From: JAITWN01 sp964388175
GTDB lineage: Bacteria > Pseudomonadota > Gammaproteobacteria > SZUA-140
Length of the DNA: 64,000 bases
Assembly (NCBI GenBank): GCA_964388175.1
Contig: CAYLYS010000003.1
Location: forward strand, 10,421 to 74,420
Direction: 5' to 3'
Positions 53,347 through 61,720 of this stretch are shown here, in pieces (within the stretch, counting starts at the first letter, position 1; the number at the start of each line of letters is the position of its first letter). The position numbers were made by a program, and so were the translations under genes. The notes beneath the pieces were generated by a model. It was not told the origin of the DNA. It did not search any database and saw only the letters and a list, made by a program, of their open reading frames with translations.

Positions 53347-53616
53347 ATGGCCAAAGCTGAGACTCGCGTGCTAACAGCGCATGTACCCGCTCCGCTGGCG
53401 GACAAGGTAGATCAGCTGGCCAGCCGCCTCGATCGTTCGCGCGGTTGGATCATGAAGCAGGCCCTCGCTTCCTGGATCGCCCAGGAGGAAGAGCGCGACC
53501 GGCTGACACACGAAGCGCTGGACGACGTGGATGCCGGCCGCGTCATCGATCACCAGGCCGTGCAGGCATGGGCGGACAGCTTGAGCACGGATCAGCCGCT
53601 GCCAGAGCCTCGCTGA
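53347..53616 (+). CDS. RHH (CopG/ParD-like) antitoxin
   Basis: An 89-residue protein. The N-terminal ribbon-helix-helix is visible: RVLTAHVPAPLADKVDQLASRL followed by DRSRGWIMKQALASWI, the usual DNA-binding layout. The acidic C-terminal part would bind the toxin. AGGAGG stands six bases before the ATG at 53347. The stop overlaps the toxin start (TGATG). An in-frame start 24 bases upstream is unlikely. Confidence 0.88.
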   Translation: MAKAETRVLTAHVPAPLADKVDQLASRLDRSRGWIMKQALASWIAQEEERDRLTHEALDDVDAGRVIDHQAVQAWADSLSTDQPLPEPR

Positions 53617-53891
53617 TGGATTTGAAGTGGACCAGCAAGGCGCTTGCCGACTTGGCACGCCTGCATGAATTCCTGGCCCCTGCAAACAAGCTTGCCGCCG
53701 CGCGGGCGGTACAGGCGCTGACCAAAGCGCCAACAGTTCTGCTGACCAATCCACGTATCGGCGAGCAACTGTTCCAGTTCGAGCCGCGCGAAGTTCGGCG
53801 GATCTTGGTCGGGCAGTACGAGATGCGTTATGAGATTGCGGACGGAACTGTCTATGTGCTGCGGCTCTGGCATACCCGCGAGGAACGATAG
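53616..53891 (+). CDS. ParE/RelE-superfamily toxin
   Basis: A 91-residue protein with MDLKWTSKALADLARLHEFL at the start, matching ParE/RelE toxins (W(T/S)xxAxxDLxxL). The C-terminal RRILVGQYEMRYEIADGTVYVLRLWHTREER is the typical strand-turn-strand with a WHxRxxR ending. ParE types poison gyrase and RelE types cut mRNA; the sequence alone favours the ParE-like side, without proof. Coupled to the antitoxin by a one-base overlap. Confidence 0.88.
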   Translation: MDLKWTSKALADLARLHEFLAPANKLAAARAVQALTKAPTVLLTNPRIGEQLFQFEPREVRRILVGQYEMRYEIADGTVYVLRLWHTREER

Positions 53892-54307
53892 CGAAGCTGA
53901 GCGACACCGCCGGTGTAACGCTGAAGGCCTTGGGCGGCGCTTTCTTGGTGGAAATCACCACGCGCACCGGGGTCTGCGGTCTTGGCAAAGGCCCGTGGTT
54001 CGGAGTCGCGTCGGTTCGGCCAATCCAACCCGCGTCGTTTCCGCGTGTCTTGTCAGGCGCGCAGAGGAACAACCATTACACATATGCCCCGGTATGATCC
54101 ATCTGAAGAGCACCCATGAGGCAGAAGCCGTAGTCCGAGCCATGGATCAATCGAAATACGTTCACGGGGAGAGCATCAGGATCGGGTGAGGGTTCGGAAT
54201 CGGACGGGGGGTGGAGACGGAACCGATCGCCGCCAGGCAACAGAGACCGGCTGGGAAGGCGCGGGCATCTACTGGTAGGATGGAGCTTGAAGGGATATCA
54301 GAACGTT
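53892..54307 (+). other. gene-poor stretch between toxin gene and tRNA-Leu
   Basis: No intact gene. One frame without a start reads LSDTAGVTLKALGGAFLVEI and ends NNHYTYAPV at about 54097. Another (54091-54189) spells IHLKSTHEAEAVVRAMDQSK, resembling the second half of an RNA-recognition motif. Both look like fragments left at the edge of the acquired block. Confidence 0.35.
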
Positions 54308-54394
54308 TGGTGCCGAGGAGAGGACTTGAACCTCCACGGGGTTTCCCCCACTAGCACCTGAAGCTAGCGTGTCTACCAATTTCACCACCTCGGC
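54308..54394 (-). tRNA. tRNA-Leu (anticodon CAG)
   Basis: Class II tRNA of 87 bases with encoded CCA. Acceptor GCCGAGG pairs with CCTCGGC, discriminator A. Anticodon stem CTAGC/GCTAG closes loop TTCAGGT, giving CAG. Long variable arm TGGGGAAACCCCG-type and GGTTCAAGTCC T-arm. It lies on the strand opposite to rnr; its 3' end faces the acquired block. Confidence 0.97.
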
Positions 54395-54518
54395 GGGTGA
54401 ACTACGGCGGCGGGAACTGGCTGCGCCGTAAGACCGCGCAACTTTAACCATAAGGTGTCATAATGTCAAACCCGACGGGGACCGAAAGGATGAAGCCCTG
54501 GAATAACAAGCGATTGAC

Positions 54519-56810
54519 ATGATACCCCCTGCCAAGACAGACCCCCACGCCTCTCGTGAGGCACGCAAATACGAGCGACCGATCAAGAGTCGGGAATTTA
54601 TTCTCGACCATCTCGAACAGCGCAAGACACCGCTCAGCCTGGAGCAGATCGCCCACGACCTCGAACTGAACGACGAGACCGACGTCGAGGCGCTGCGCCG
54701 GCGCCTGAATGCCATGGAGCGTGACGGACAACTGGTGCGCAACCGCCGCGGCCACTACGGCGTGCTCAGCAAGATGAACCTGGTGCGCGGCCGCGTGATC
54801 GGCCATCCCGACGGTTTCGGCTTCCTGGTGCCCGACGAAGGCGGCGATGATATTTTTCTTTCCGCCAAGCAGATGCGGCCCGTGCTGCATGGCGATCGCG
54901 TGCTCGCGCGGCTGATCGGCACCGACCGGCGCGGACGCCGGGAAGGCGCCGTGGTCGAAGTGCTCGAGCACAATACCCAGGAAGTGGTCGGGCGCTACTA
55001 CATAGAGGGCGGTCTCGGTTTCGTGCTCGCCAGCAACAAGCGCATCAATCACGACACTGTGATTCCGCCTGACCAGAGCGGGGGCGCGCAGGAAGGGCAG
55101 ATCGTGGTCGCCGCCATCACGGATCAGCCGAGCCGGCATTCCCAGCCGGTGGGACGGGTGGTCGAGATCCTGGGTGATCGCATGGCGCCCGGCATGGAGA
55201 TCGAAATCGCCATCCGCAGCCACAGTCTGCCGGATCGCTGGCCGGCCGAAGTCGAGCTGGAGGCTGCCACCTTCGCTGCCGAGGTGCCGGCCGAGGCCGG
55301 CGCGGGTCGCGAGGATCTGCGGTCCGTGCCGCTGGTGACCATCGACGGCGAGGACGCCAAGGATTTCGACGATGCCGTCTACTGCGAACGCGATGGCCGG
55401 GGCTGGCGCCTGCTGGTCGCCATCGCCGATGTCTCCTCCTATGTCAAGCCGGGCATGGCGCTCGACCAGGAAGCGCGCGAGCGCGGCAATTCGGTTTATT
55501 TTCCAGGGCACGTCATCCCCATGCTGCCGGAGGTGCTGTCCAACCATCTCTGTTCGCTGCGCCCGCAGGTCGACCGTCTGTGCATGGTATGCGAACTGCG
55601 CATCAGCGCCAGCGGGCAGATCCGCGGCCATCGCTTCTTCACCGGCACCATGCGCTCGCATGCGCGTCTCACCTACAACGAGGTGGCGCAGATCCTGGTC
55701 GATGAAAATCCGGAGACGATGGCGCGCTACAGCCATCTGCTGCCGCACCTGCAGGATCTGCACAAGCTCTACCAGGCGCTGCAGAAGGCGCGCGAAAAGC
55801 GCGGCGCCATCGATTTCAACACCACCGAGACGCGCATCGTCTTCGGTGAGCAGCGCAAGATCAGCCGCATCGTGCCGGTCGAGCGCAACGATGCCCACCG
55901 CCTGATCGAGCAGTGCATGATCACGGCCAACGTCGCGGCGGCCGAATTCCTGCTCGAACAGGGACTGCCGGCGTTGTACCGTACCCATCCCGGGCCCAAC
56001 GCGCAGAAGCTCGACGATCTGCGCAACTTCCTCGGCGGCTTCGGTCTGAAGCTCGGCGGCGGCGACAGTCCGGCGCCGCGCGATTATGCCCGCCTGCTGG
56101 CCGATATCGGTGAACGCCCCGACCGCCGGCTGATCGAGACCGTGCTGCTGCGCAGTCTGGCGCAGGCGGTCTATGGCGCCGAAAACGTCGGCCACTTCGG
56201 ACTGGCGCTGGAGGCCTATACGCATTTCACGTCGCCGATCCGGCGCTATCCCGATCTGCTGGTGCATCGCGCCATCCGCCATGCGCTGGACAGGCGCACG
56301 CTGGAGGATTTCCAGTACAGCGCCACCGACATCCAGAGCATGGGCGAGCACTGTTCCATGACCGAGCGCCGCGCCGACGAAGCGACGCGCGACGCCGTCG
56401 ACTGGCTCAAGTGCGAGTTCATGCTCAACGAGGTCGGCGGCGAATTCCCGGGCATCATCACCGGCGTCACCAGTTTCGGTTTGTTCGTCGAACTCGACGA
56501 CATCTACGTGCAGGGCCTGGTGCATATCACCAGCCTGGGTGACGATTACTATCACTTCGATTCGGTCAAGCATCTGCTCTATGGTGAGCGCACCGGTGCG
56601 CAATTCCGCTTGTCCGACCGTGTACAGGTGAAGGTGGTGCGGGTGGATCTGGACGAGCGCACCATCGATTTCGTGCTGGCACAGCAGCCGCAGCGCCGCG
56701 GCCAGGAAGGAAAGTCCGCGACGGCGCGCAAGGCGGCGGACGGCAAGCCGGAGCGGAAGAAGAAGCGCAGCCGCAGCAAGCGCAAGAAAAAGGCGCAGGG
56801 GGACGCATGA
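54519..56810 (+). CDS. rnr: ribonuclease R
   Basis: 3'-5' exoribonuclease that degrades structured RNA. The 763-residue protein has an N-terminal helix-turn-helix (ILDHLEQRKTPLSLEQIAHDL), cold-shock domains, and the RNB catalytic domain with IDGEDAKDFDDAVYCE (the aspartates that hold magnesium) and HFTSPIRRYPDLLVHRAI. An S1 domain (about 640-720) is followed by a basic Lys/Arg-rich tail (KKKRSRSKRKKK). The four-base ATGA overlap with rlmB shows an operon. Confidence 0.97.
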   Translation: MIPPAKTDPHASREARKYERPIKSREFILDHLEQRKTPLSLEQIAHDLELNDETDVEALRRRLNAMERDGQLVRNRRGHYGVLSKMNLVRGRVIGHPDGFGFLVPDEGGDDIFLSAKQMRPVLHGDRVLARLIGTDRRGRREGAVVEVLEHNTQEVVGRYYIEGGLGFVLASNKRINHDTVIPPDQSGGAQEGQIVVAAITDQPSRHSQPVGRVVEILGDRMAPGMEIEIAIRSHSLPDRWPAEVELEAATFAAEVPAEAGAGREDLRSVPLVTIDGEDAKDFDDAVYCERDGRGWRLLVAIADVSSYVKPGMALDQEARERGNSVYFPGHVIPMLPEVLSNHLCSLRPQVDRLCMVCELRISASGQIRGHRFFTGTMRSHARLTYNEVAQILVDENPETMARYSHLLPHLQDLHKLYQALQKAREKRGAIDFNTTETRIVFGEQRKISRIVPVERNDAHRLIEQCMITANVAAAEFLLEQGLPALYRTHPGPNAQKLDDLRNFLGGFGLKLGGGDSPAPRDYARLLADIGERPDRRLIETVLLRSLAQAVYGAENVGHFGLALEAYTHFTSPIRRYPDLLVHRAIRHALDRRTLEDFQYSATDIQSMGEHCSMTERRADEATRDAVDWLKCEFMLNEVGGEFPGIITGVTSFGLFVELDDIYVQGLVHITSLGDDYYHFDSVKHLLYGERTGAQFRLSDRVQVKVVRVDLDERTIDFVLAQQPQRRGQEGKSATARKAADGKPERKKKRSRSKRKKKAQGDA

Positions 56811-57610
56811 CGGCGCCGCGCCGCGCAAAGGAAAGGGCGGGCGGCGGTGAAGGTCTGCTCTGCGGTATCCACGCCGTCGGTGGTTTGCTGCGGCGCCGGC
56901 CCGAGGCCGTGCGCAGCGTGTTCGTGCAGGAGGCCGGGCAGAATCCGCGCCTGGCGGAGATCGCGGCGCTGGCCACGGACCATGGCGTGCGTCTTCTCAG
57001 TCTGGGTGCTGATGAGATCGATCGCCGCGCCCAGGGGGCACGGCATCAGGGTGTCATCGCGCAGTTCGATCTCGACCGCGCCGTTTCCACCGAAGACGAA
57101 CTCGATGGGCTGCTGGAAAACGTTTTCGGCGCGCCGCCGCTGCTGCTGGTGCTCGACGGAGTGCAGGATCCGCACAACCTCGGCGCCTGCCTGCGCACGG
57201 CCGACGCCGCCGGTGTGCATGCGGTGATCGCGCCGAAGGATCGTGCCGCCGGGCTGACGCCGGCAGTGTGCAAGGTTGCCAGCGGCGCGGTCGGGCACAT
57301 TCCTTTCGTCCGCGTGACCAACCTGGCGCGTACGCTGCGCCGGCTGCGTGAGGCGGACGTCTGGATCGCCGGCGCCGATGCGGCGGCCGAGGATGCCATG
57401 TCGCTCTACGAAGCCGATCTGACGCTGCCGCTCGCGCTGGTGCTGGGCGCCGAGGGCAGCGGCATGCGTCGTCTGACGCGCGAGCACTGCGACTGGCTGG
57501 TTTCCATTCCCATGGTCGATGCCGCGGTGGAAAGTCTCAACGTCTCCGTCGCCACCGGTATCTGCCTGTTCGAAGCGCGGCGCCAGCGGCTGGCTGTGGC
57601 GTCCTCCTGA
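56807..57610 (+). CDS. rlmB: 23S rRNA (guanosine-2'-O-)-methyltransferase RlmB
   Basis: SpoU-class knotted methyltransferase for G2251 of 23S rRNA. At 267 residues it has the substrate-binding N-domain starting LLCGIHAVGGLLRRRPEAV. The SPOUT motifs are LVLDGVQDPHNLGACLRTADAAG (motif 1), LALVLGAEGSGMRRL (motif 2) and SIPMVDAAVESLNVSVATGI (motif 3). Overlaps rnr, as in most gammaproteobacteria. Confidence 0.95.
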   Translation: MTAPRRAKERAGGGEGLLCGIHAVGGLLRRRPEAVRSVFVQEAGQNPRLAEIAALATDHGVRLLSLGADEIDRRAQGARHQGVIAQFDLDRAVSTEDELDGLLENVFGAPPLLLVLDGVQDPHNLGACLRTADAAGVHAVIAPKDRAAGLTPAVCKVASGAVGHIPFVRVTNLARTLRRLREADVWIAGADAAAEDAMSLYEADLTLPLALVLGAEGSGMRRLTREHCDWLVSIPMVDAAVESLNVSVATGICLFEARRQRLAVASS

Positions 57611-57657
57611 GTGCATGGCGTTAGCGCTAGCGATAGTGGTTGGCGGGGTGCCGGGCC

Positions 57658-57861
57658 ATCTTCTTCAGGACAGGGAGCCGCTGCGCGCCAACAGTCCTGA
57701 AGAAGATGACCTGACACCGCTTGCAAGGGGCTTGATACACGTTTGAGCCCGTCCATTGGAAGCCTCCGGCGAATAAGCTGAAGAATGCCAGAACGCCTGA
57801 CTGCGGCGGCAGGGCATGCGCGCAGCGGCTCCCGGTTGCGGAGGGAATGCCCTGCCGCCGC
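57658..57861. repeat. paired hairpins with complementary loops before rpsF
   Basis: Hairpin A: ATCTTCTTCAGGAC (57658-57671) pairs perfectly with GTCCTGAAGAAGAT (57694-57707). Hairpin B: GCGGCGGCAGGGCAT (57803-57817) pairs perfectly with ATGCCCTGCCGCCGC (57847-57861). The loop of A contains GGGAGCCGCTGCGCGC (57673-57688), the exact reverse complement of GCGCGCAGCGGCTCCC (57818-57833) in the loop of B. The whole lies in the 445 bases between rlmB and rpsF, where no gene is supported. Could be a mobile palindromic repeat, or an RNA with two alternative folds. Confidence 0.7.
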
Positions 57862-57927
57862 TTGCCACTGACACTGGCCGTTAATGGCCCGGCGCCGGCC
57901 GCTGCCTTCCGCGGTGTCAGACCGCAA

Positions 57928-57956
57928 TTGCCCGCCCCCGAGAAATCCATTAGAAT
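57928..57956 (+). promoter_or_regulatory. putative sigma-70 promoter of the rpsF operon
   Basis: TTGCCC (57928-57933), a 17-base spacer, then TAGAAT (57951-57956). It lies 100 bases before the rpsF start, leaving a leader of about 93 bases. Confidence 0.6.
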
Positions 57957-58012
57957 TCCGCCTTTGTCCGCACCCATCGGGGCGGGCAGAAAGACAATCC
58001 GACAAACTCCTT

Positions 58013-58034
58013 GCCTTACCGCCATGCGGAAGGC
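58013..58034 (+). promoter_or_regulatory. leader hairpin, possible S6:S18 autoregulatory site
   Basis: GCCTT (58013) and CCGC pair with GCGG and AAGGC (to 58034), leaving a bulged A and a three-base loop. In many bacteria the S6-S18 complex binds an rpsF leader hairpin with a CCG element and represses translation. Position (21 bases before rpsF) and the CCG fit; the match to the known motif is not exact. Confidence 0.35.
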
Positions 58035-58055
58035 TGCCAACCCGTAAGGAGCGCA

Positions 58056-58430
58056 ATGAGACACTACGAAATCGTGTTTCTGGTCCATCCTGACCAGAGC
58101 GAGCAGGTGCCTGCCATGATCGAGCGCTATCGCTCGACCATCGAAGCGACCGGCGGTGCCATCCACCGTCTGGAAGACTGGGGCCGCAGACAGCTTGCCT
58201 ATCCCATCAACAAAGTGCACAAAGCGCACTATGTGCTCATGAACATCGAGACCGACAAGAAGACGCTCGATGAGCTGAGCAGCGCTTTCCGCTTCAACGA
58301 CGCGGTGATCCGCAATCTGATCGTCCAGAGGGACGAAGCGGTGGTCGAGCCTTCTTTCTTCGCCAAGAACGGCAAGGATGAGGGCGATGGTCAGTCACGG
58401 GTCAGGAGCGAGAGATATGAACAACGGTAA
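58056..58430 (+). CDS. rpsF: 30S ribosomal protein S6
   Basis: 124-residue protein of the 30S platform, partner of S18. Starts MRHYEIVFLVHPDQSEQVP with typical RLEDWGRRQLAYPINKVHKAHYVLMN. AAGGAG is seven bases before the ATG. It has a charged C-terminal tail of about 20 residues, as in E. coli where glutamates are added after synthesis; here the tail is mixed Glu/Arg/Ser. Overlaps rpsR by 14 bases. Confidence 0.97.
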   Translation: MRHYEIVFLVHPDQSEQVPAMIERYRSTIEATGGAIHRLEDWGRRQLAYPINKVHKAHYVLMNIETDKKTLDELSSAFRFNDAVIRNLIVQRDEAVVEPSFFAKNGKDEGDGQSRVRSERYEQR

Positions 58431-58656
58431 TCAGCGCGGTAATTTCAGACGCAAGAAGTTCTGCCGCTTCACGGTGGAAGGGGTGACGGAGATCGATTAC
58501 AAGGATATCCAGACCCTGAAGAACTACATACTCGACACCGGCAAGATCGTTCCCAGCCGGATCACCGGTACGCGCTCGAAGTATCAGCGCCAGCTCGCCA
58601 CCGCGATCAAGCGGGCGCGTTATCTGGCGCTGCTGCCGTACAGCGATTCGCACTGA
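58417..58656 (+). CDS. rpsR: 30S ribosomal protein S18
   Basis: 79-residue protein with FRRKKFCRFT, IDYKDIQTLKNYILDTGKIVPSRITGT, and KYQRQLATAIKRARYLALLPY. The ATG at 58417 has AGGAG ten bases upstream and lies inside the end of rpsF, so S6 and S18 are translated together, fitting their joint binding to 16S rRNA. Confidence 0.97.
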   Translation: MNNGNQRGNFRRKKFCRFTVEGVTEIDYKDIQTLKNYILDTGKIVPSRITGTRSKYQRQLATAIKRARYLALLPYSDSH

Positions 58657-58716
58657 TCCGCTGCGGCGCGGTATTCCGCGCACCGGCAGCGAGATAAAAA
58701 ACCGGTACTGGTGCTG

Positions 58717-59658
58717 ATGCAGGCATTCGCCAATTTCATCCTGCGCGGGCGTTTGCAGGCCTTGCTGATCGCGGCAGTGGCGGCGGCGCTCATGCTGGTG
58801 CTGCCGTTGTTCAGCCATGTCGCAGGCGGTGCCCTGGCGCTGGTCACGCTGCGCAACGGCGTACGGGAAGGAGCACTGATCGCACTGGGCGCGACACTGG
58901 TGCTGGCGGCGCTGGCGTCCTTTTCCGCCTTCGGCGCCGGTGTGGTCAACGTGCTCATCACGGCGGTGGTGCTGCTGCTGTGGCTGCCGGTGCTGCTGGG
59001 TGCGGGTGCGTTGCGGCTGACGCGTTCACTCGATCTGGCCTTGCTGGCGGTGGCGGCCTTGGCCGGTGCGGCGATGCTGGTGTTTCACGCCGCCGTCGGC
59101 GATGCGCCGGCCTGGTGGCGCTCGGCGCTGCAGGAAACGCTGATACCGGTGTTGCAGCAGCTGCAGGTGCCATTCGCCGAGGACGACCGCGAACGCATGA
59201 TCGAGGCCATGTCGCGGATGATGAGCGGTGCGTTGGCCGCTGCCTTTTTCATTACCGCGATGATCAATCTTTTCATCGGCCGATGGTTGCAGGCGCTGGT
59301 CTTCAACCCCGGCGGCTTCGGCGGCGAATTCCGTGCGCTCAAGTTCGGTCGCCGCGTTGCGATCGCGGCGCTGGCCATGGCGCTGGCGGCGAGCCTGCTC
59401 GATGGCTGGCTGGGGAATATGGCCGTCAATCTGCTGTTCCTGTTCGGCGCGATGTATGCTTTGCAGGGACTGGCGGTGGTGCATGCGATGGTGGCGCTGC
59501 TGAATGCGCACCGTGCCTGGCTGATCGCGCTCTACGTGCTCATGCTGTTTGCCTTGCCGCAGGTGGCGCTGGCGCTGGCGGCGGCGGGATTCGCGGACAG
59601 TTGGCTCGACCTGCGCGGACGGGCAGCGAAGCCTGGTGCCGGGAAGGGTGAGGAATAG
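58717..59658 (+). CDS. DUF2232-like membrane protein
   Basis: A 313-residue protein with about eight hydrophobic segments, nearly all Leu/Ala/Val. It lies between rpsR and rplI, the place where a DUF2232/YybS-type membrane protein occurs in many gammaproteobacteria. MINLFIGRWLQALVFNPGGFGGEF in the centre is a family-like segment. Function unknown. GTG at 58711 and ATG at 58717 are both possible starts; neither has a good ribosome site. Confidence 0.8.
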   Translation: MQAFANFILRGRLQALLIAAVAAALMLVLPLFSHVAGGALALVTLRNGVREGALIALGATLVLAALASFSAFGAGVVNVLITAVVLLLWLPVLLGAGALRLTRSLDLALLAVAALAGAAMLVFHAAVGDAPAWWRSALQETLIPVLQQLQVPFAEDDRERMIEAMSRMMSGALAAAFFITAMINLFIGRWLQALVFNPGGFGGEFRALKFGRRVAIAALAMALAASLLDGWLGNMAVNLLFLFGAMYALQGLAVVHAMVALLNAHRAWLIALYVLMLFALPQVALALAAAGFADSWLDLRGRAAKPGAGKGEE

Positions 59659-59783
59659 ATTTCAACCGAATGTTTTATAGATGATTTTATTTTTCATCCT
59701 CCTGCGGGATGAGCCATGATGCGCGCCGTGGCGTGCCGTACGGCGCGGCGGTTGTAGTACTCTTTAAGCGAGGGTGTATCGAA

Positions 59784-60230
59784 ATGAAAGTGATTTTGCT
59801 CGACAAGGTGGAGAATCTCGGCGGCCTGGGCGACCTGGTCACGGTCAAGCCCGGCTATGGCAGAAACTATCTGATCCCGAGCGGCAAGGCGACGACGGCC
59901 ACCGAGGCCAACATGAAGGCGTTCGAAGCGCGTCGCGCCGAACTCGAACGCATCGCTGCCGAAACGCTGGCCGCCGCGCAGGCGCGCGCAGAACGTCTGG
60001 GTGAGCTCAGCGTCAGCATCGCCTGCAAGACCGGCGAAGAGGGCAAGCTGTTTGGCTCCGTCGGCGCCGGCGACATCGCCGAGGCGATCACGCAGGCTGG
60101 CGTCGAAGTGAAGAAGCAGGAAGTGCGTCTGCCGGAAGGACAGCTGCGTCACATCGGCGCCTTCAGCGTCGAGCTGCATCTGCATCCGGAAGTCAACGTC
60201 GAGGTCAGCATAGAGATCGTTCCCGAATAA
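59784..60230 (+). CDS. rplI: 50S ribosomal protein L9
   Basis: 148 residues, two globular domains joined by a long helix. N-terminal signature MKVILLDKVENLGGLGDLV and GYGRNYLIPSGKA; the connecting helix is about residues 41-75 (FEARRAELERIAAETLAAAQ). The C-terminal domain has GKLFGSVGAGDIAEAI. An AGCGAGGG sequence is upstream. A gap of 125 bases after the membrane protein contains no gene. Confidence 0.97.
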   Translation: MKVILLDKVENLGGLGDLVTVKPGYGRNYLIPSGKATTATEANMKAFEARRAELERIAAETLAAAQARAERLGELSVSIACKTGEEGKLFGSVGAGDIAEAITQAGVEVKKQEVRLPEGQLRHIGAFSVELHLHPEVNVEVSIEIVPE

Positions 60231-60304
60231 TCTGCCGGCAATAAGTTTGAGAGCGGGATGAGATCGCCGTGGCGATCCCACGGGAGGCGTATGGAGCGGG
60301 TTCG

Positions 60305-61720
60305 ATGCAGGAACTGACAGCGGGCGCGAATCCCGGCGGGCGTGCTGTCGACAGCCTGCGCATCCCGCCGCATTCGATCGAGGCGGAACAGGCCGTGCTC
60401 GGCGGCCTGATGCTGGACAATACCGCCTGGGAAGTGGTTGCCGACCAGGTCTACGAGGCCGACTTCTACCGTCACGAGCACCGCCTGATTTTTCAGGCCA
60501 TCGGCGATCTGTGCGCACGCAACGATCCGGTCGATGTGGTGACCGTCTCGGAATGGCTGGCGCATCACAAGCAACTGGAGCAGGCCGGCGGTTTTGCCTA
60601 TCTCGCCGAAATGGCGGGCAGCACGCCGAGCGCGGCCAACATCCGCAGCTATGCCGCCATCGTGCGCGAGCGCTCGGTGCTGCGCCAGCTGATCCAGATC
60701 GCCGGAGAAATCGGCAGCACCGCTTTCCATCCCGAAGGGCGCAACTGCAGCGAAGTGATCGATCATGCCGAGCGCCTGGTCTTCGCCATCGCCGAGCAGG
60801 GGCGACGCAACCAGCGCAGCTTCCGTCCGGTCAAGGATCTGCTCGTCAATGTCACCGACCGTATCGACAAGCTTTACCATCACGCCGGCGGCTGCACCGG
60901 CACACCGACCGGTTTCACCGATCTCGACGAGAAAACCTCGGGCCTGCAGGACACCGATCTGATCATCGTCGCCGGACGCCCGTCGATGGGCAAGACCAGC
61001 TTCGCCATGAACATCGCCGAGCACGCCGCCATCAAAAGCCGCGTGCCGGTGGCCATCTTCAGCATGGAAATGCAGGCTGAACAGCTGGTGATCCGTCTGC
61101 TGTCCTCGCTCGGGCGCATCGACCAGCAGCGCATGCGTACCGGCAAGCTGCTCGACGAGGACTGGCCGCGGCTGACCTCGGCGATGAGCCTGCTCAGCGA
61201 CGCGCCGCTCTACATCGACGATACCCCGGCGCTGTCGCCGACCGAGCTGCGCGCGCGCTCGCGGCGCATCGACCGCGAACTGCAGCGCACCTTCGGCCGC
61301 GGTCTCGGCCTCATCGTCATCGACTATCTGCAGCTGATGCAGGTGCACGGCTTCAAGGAAAACCGCACCAACGAGATTTCGGAGATCTCGCGCTCGCTCA
61401 AGGCGCTGGCCAAAGAGCTCAACGTGCCGGTGATCGCGCTGTCACAGCTCAACCGCAGCCTGGAGCAGCGCCCGAACAAGCGTCCGGTGATGTCGGATCT
61501 GCGCGAATCGGGCGCCATCGAGCAGGACGCCGACCTCATCGCCTTCATCTATCGCGACGAGGTCTACGACAAGGAGAGCCCGGACAAGGGCATCGCCGAA
61601 ATCATCCTCGGCAAGCAGCGCAACGGTCCCATCGGTACCGTCAGGCTCACTTTCCTCGGCCAGTACACGCGTTTCGAAAACCATACCGCCGACGTTTACC
61701 GCGGCGAGGGATATGCATGA
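60305..61720 (+). CDS. dnaB: replicative DNA helicase DnaB
   Basis: Hexameric helicase at the replication fork. The 471 residues equal the E. coli length. The N-terminal domain starts with LRIPPHSIEAEQAVLGGLML; the RecA-like motor has Walker A AGRPSMGKTSFAMNIAEHA, Walker B LIVIDYLQLMQ, and the C-terminal LRESGAIEQDADLIAFIYRDE. ATG at 60305 has GGAG upstream; a GTG at 60269 would add 12 residues. No intein is present. Overlaps alr by four bases. Confidence 0.97.
   Translation: MQELTAGANPGGRAVDSLRIPPHSIEAEQAVLGGLMLDNTAWEVVADQVYEADFYRHEHRLIFQAIGDLCARNDPVDVVTVSEWLAHHKQLEQAGGFAYLAEMAGSTPSAANIRSYAAIVRERSVLRQLIQIAGEIGSTAFHPEGRNCSEVIDHAERLVFAIAEQGRRNQRSFRPVKDLLVNVTDRIDKLYHHAGGCTGTPTGFTDLDEKTSGLQDTDLIIVAGRPSMGKTSFAMNIAEHAAIKSRVPVAIFSMEMQAEQLVIRLLSSLGRIDQQRMRTGKLLDEDWPRLTSAMSLLSDAPLYIDDTPALSPTELRARSRRIDRELQRTFGRGLGLIVIDYLQLMQVHGFKENRTNEISEISRSLKALAKELNVPVIALSQLNRSLEQRPNKRPVMSDLRESGAIEQDADLIAFIYRDEVYDKESPDKGIAEIILGKQRNGPIGTVRLTFLGQYTRFENHTADVYRGEGYA

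Noticed and set aside
47421..54307. Insertion sequence or integrase in the accessory block
   Set aside because: I looked for transposase or integrase motifs and terminal inverted repeats and saw none; mobility of the array is inferred only from Rhs structure and synteny.
54444..56828. 794-codon minus-strand frame
   Set aside because: Antisense of RNase R.
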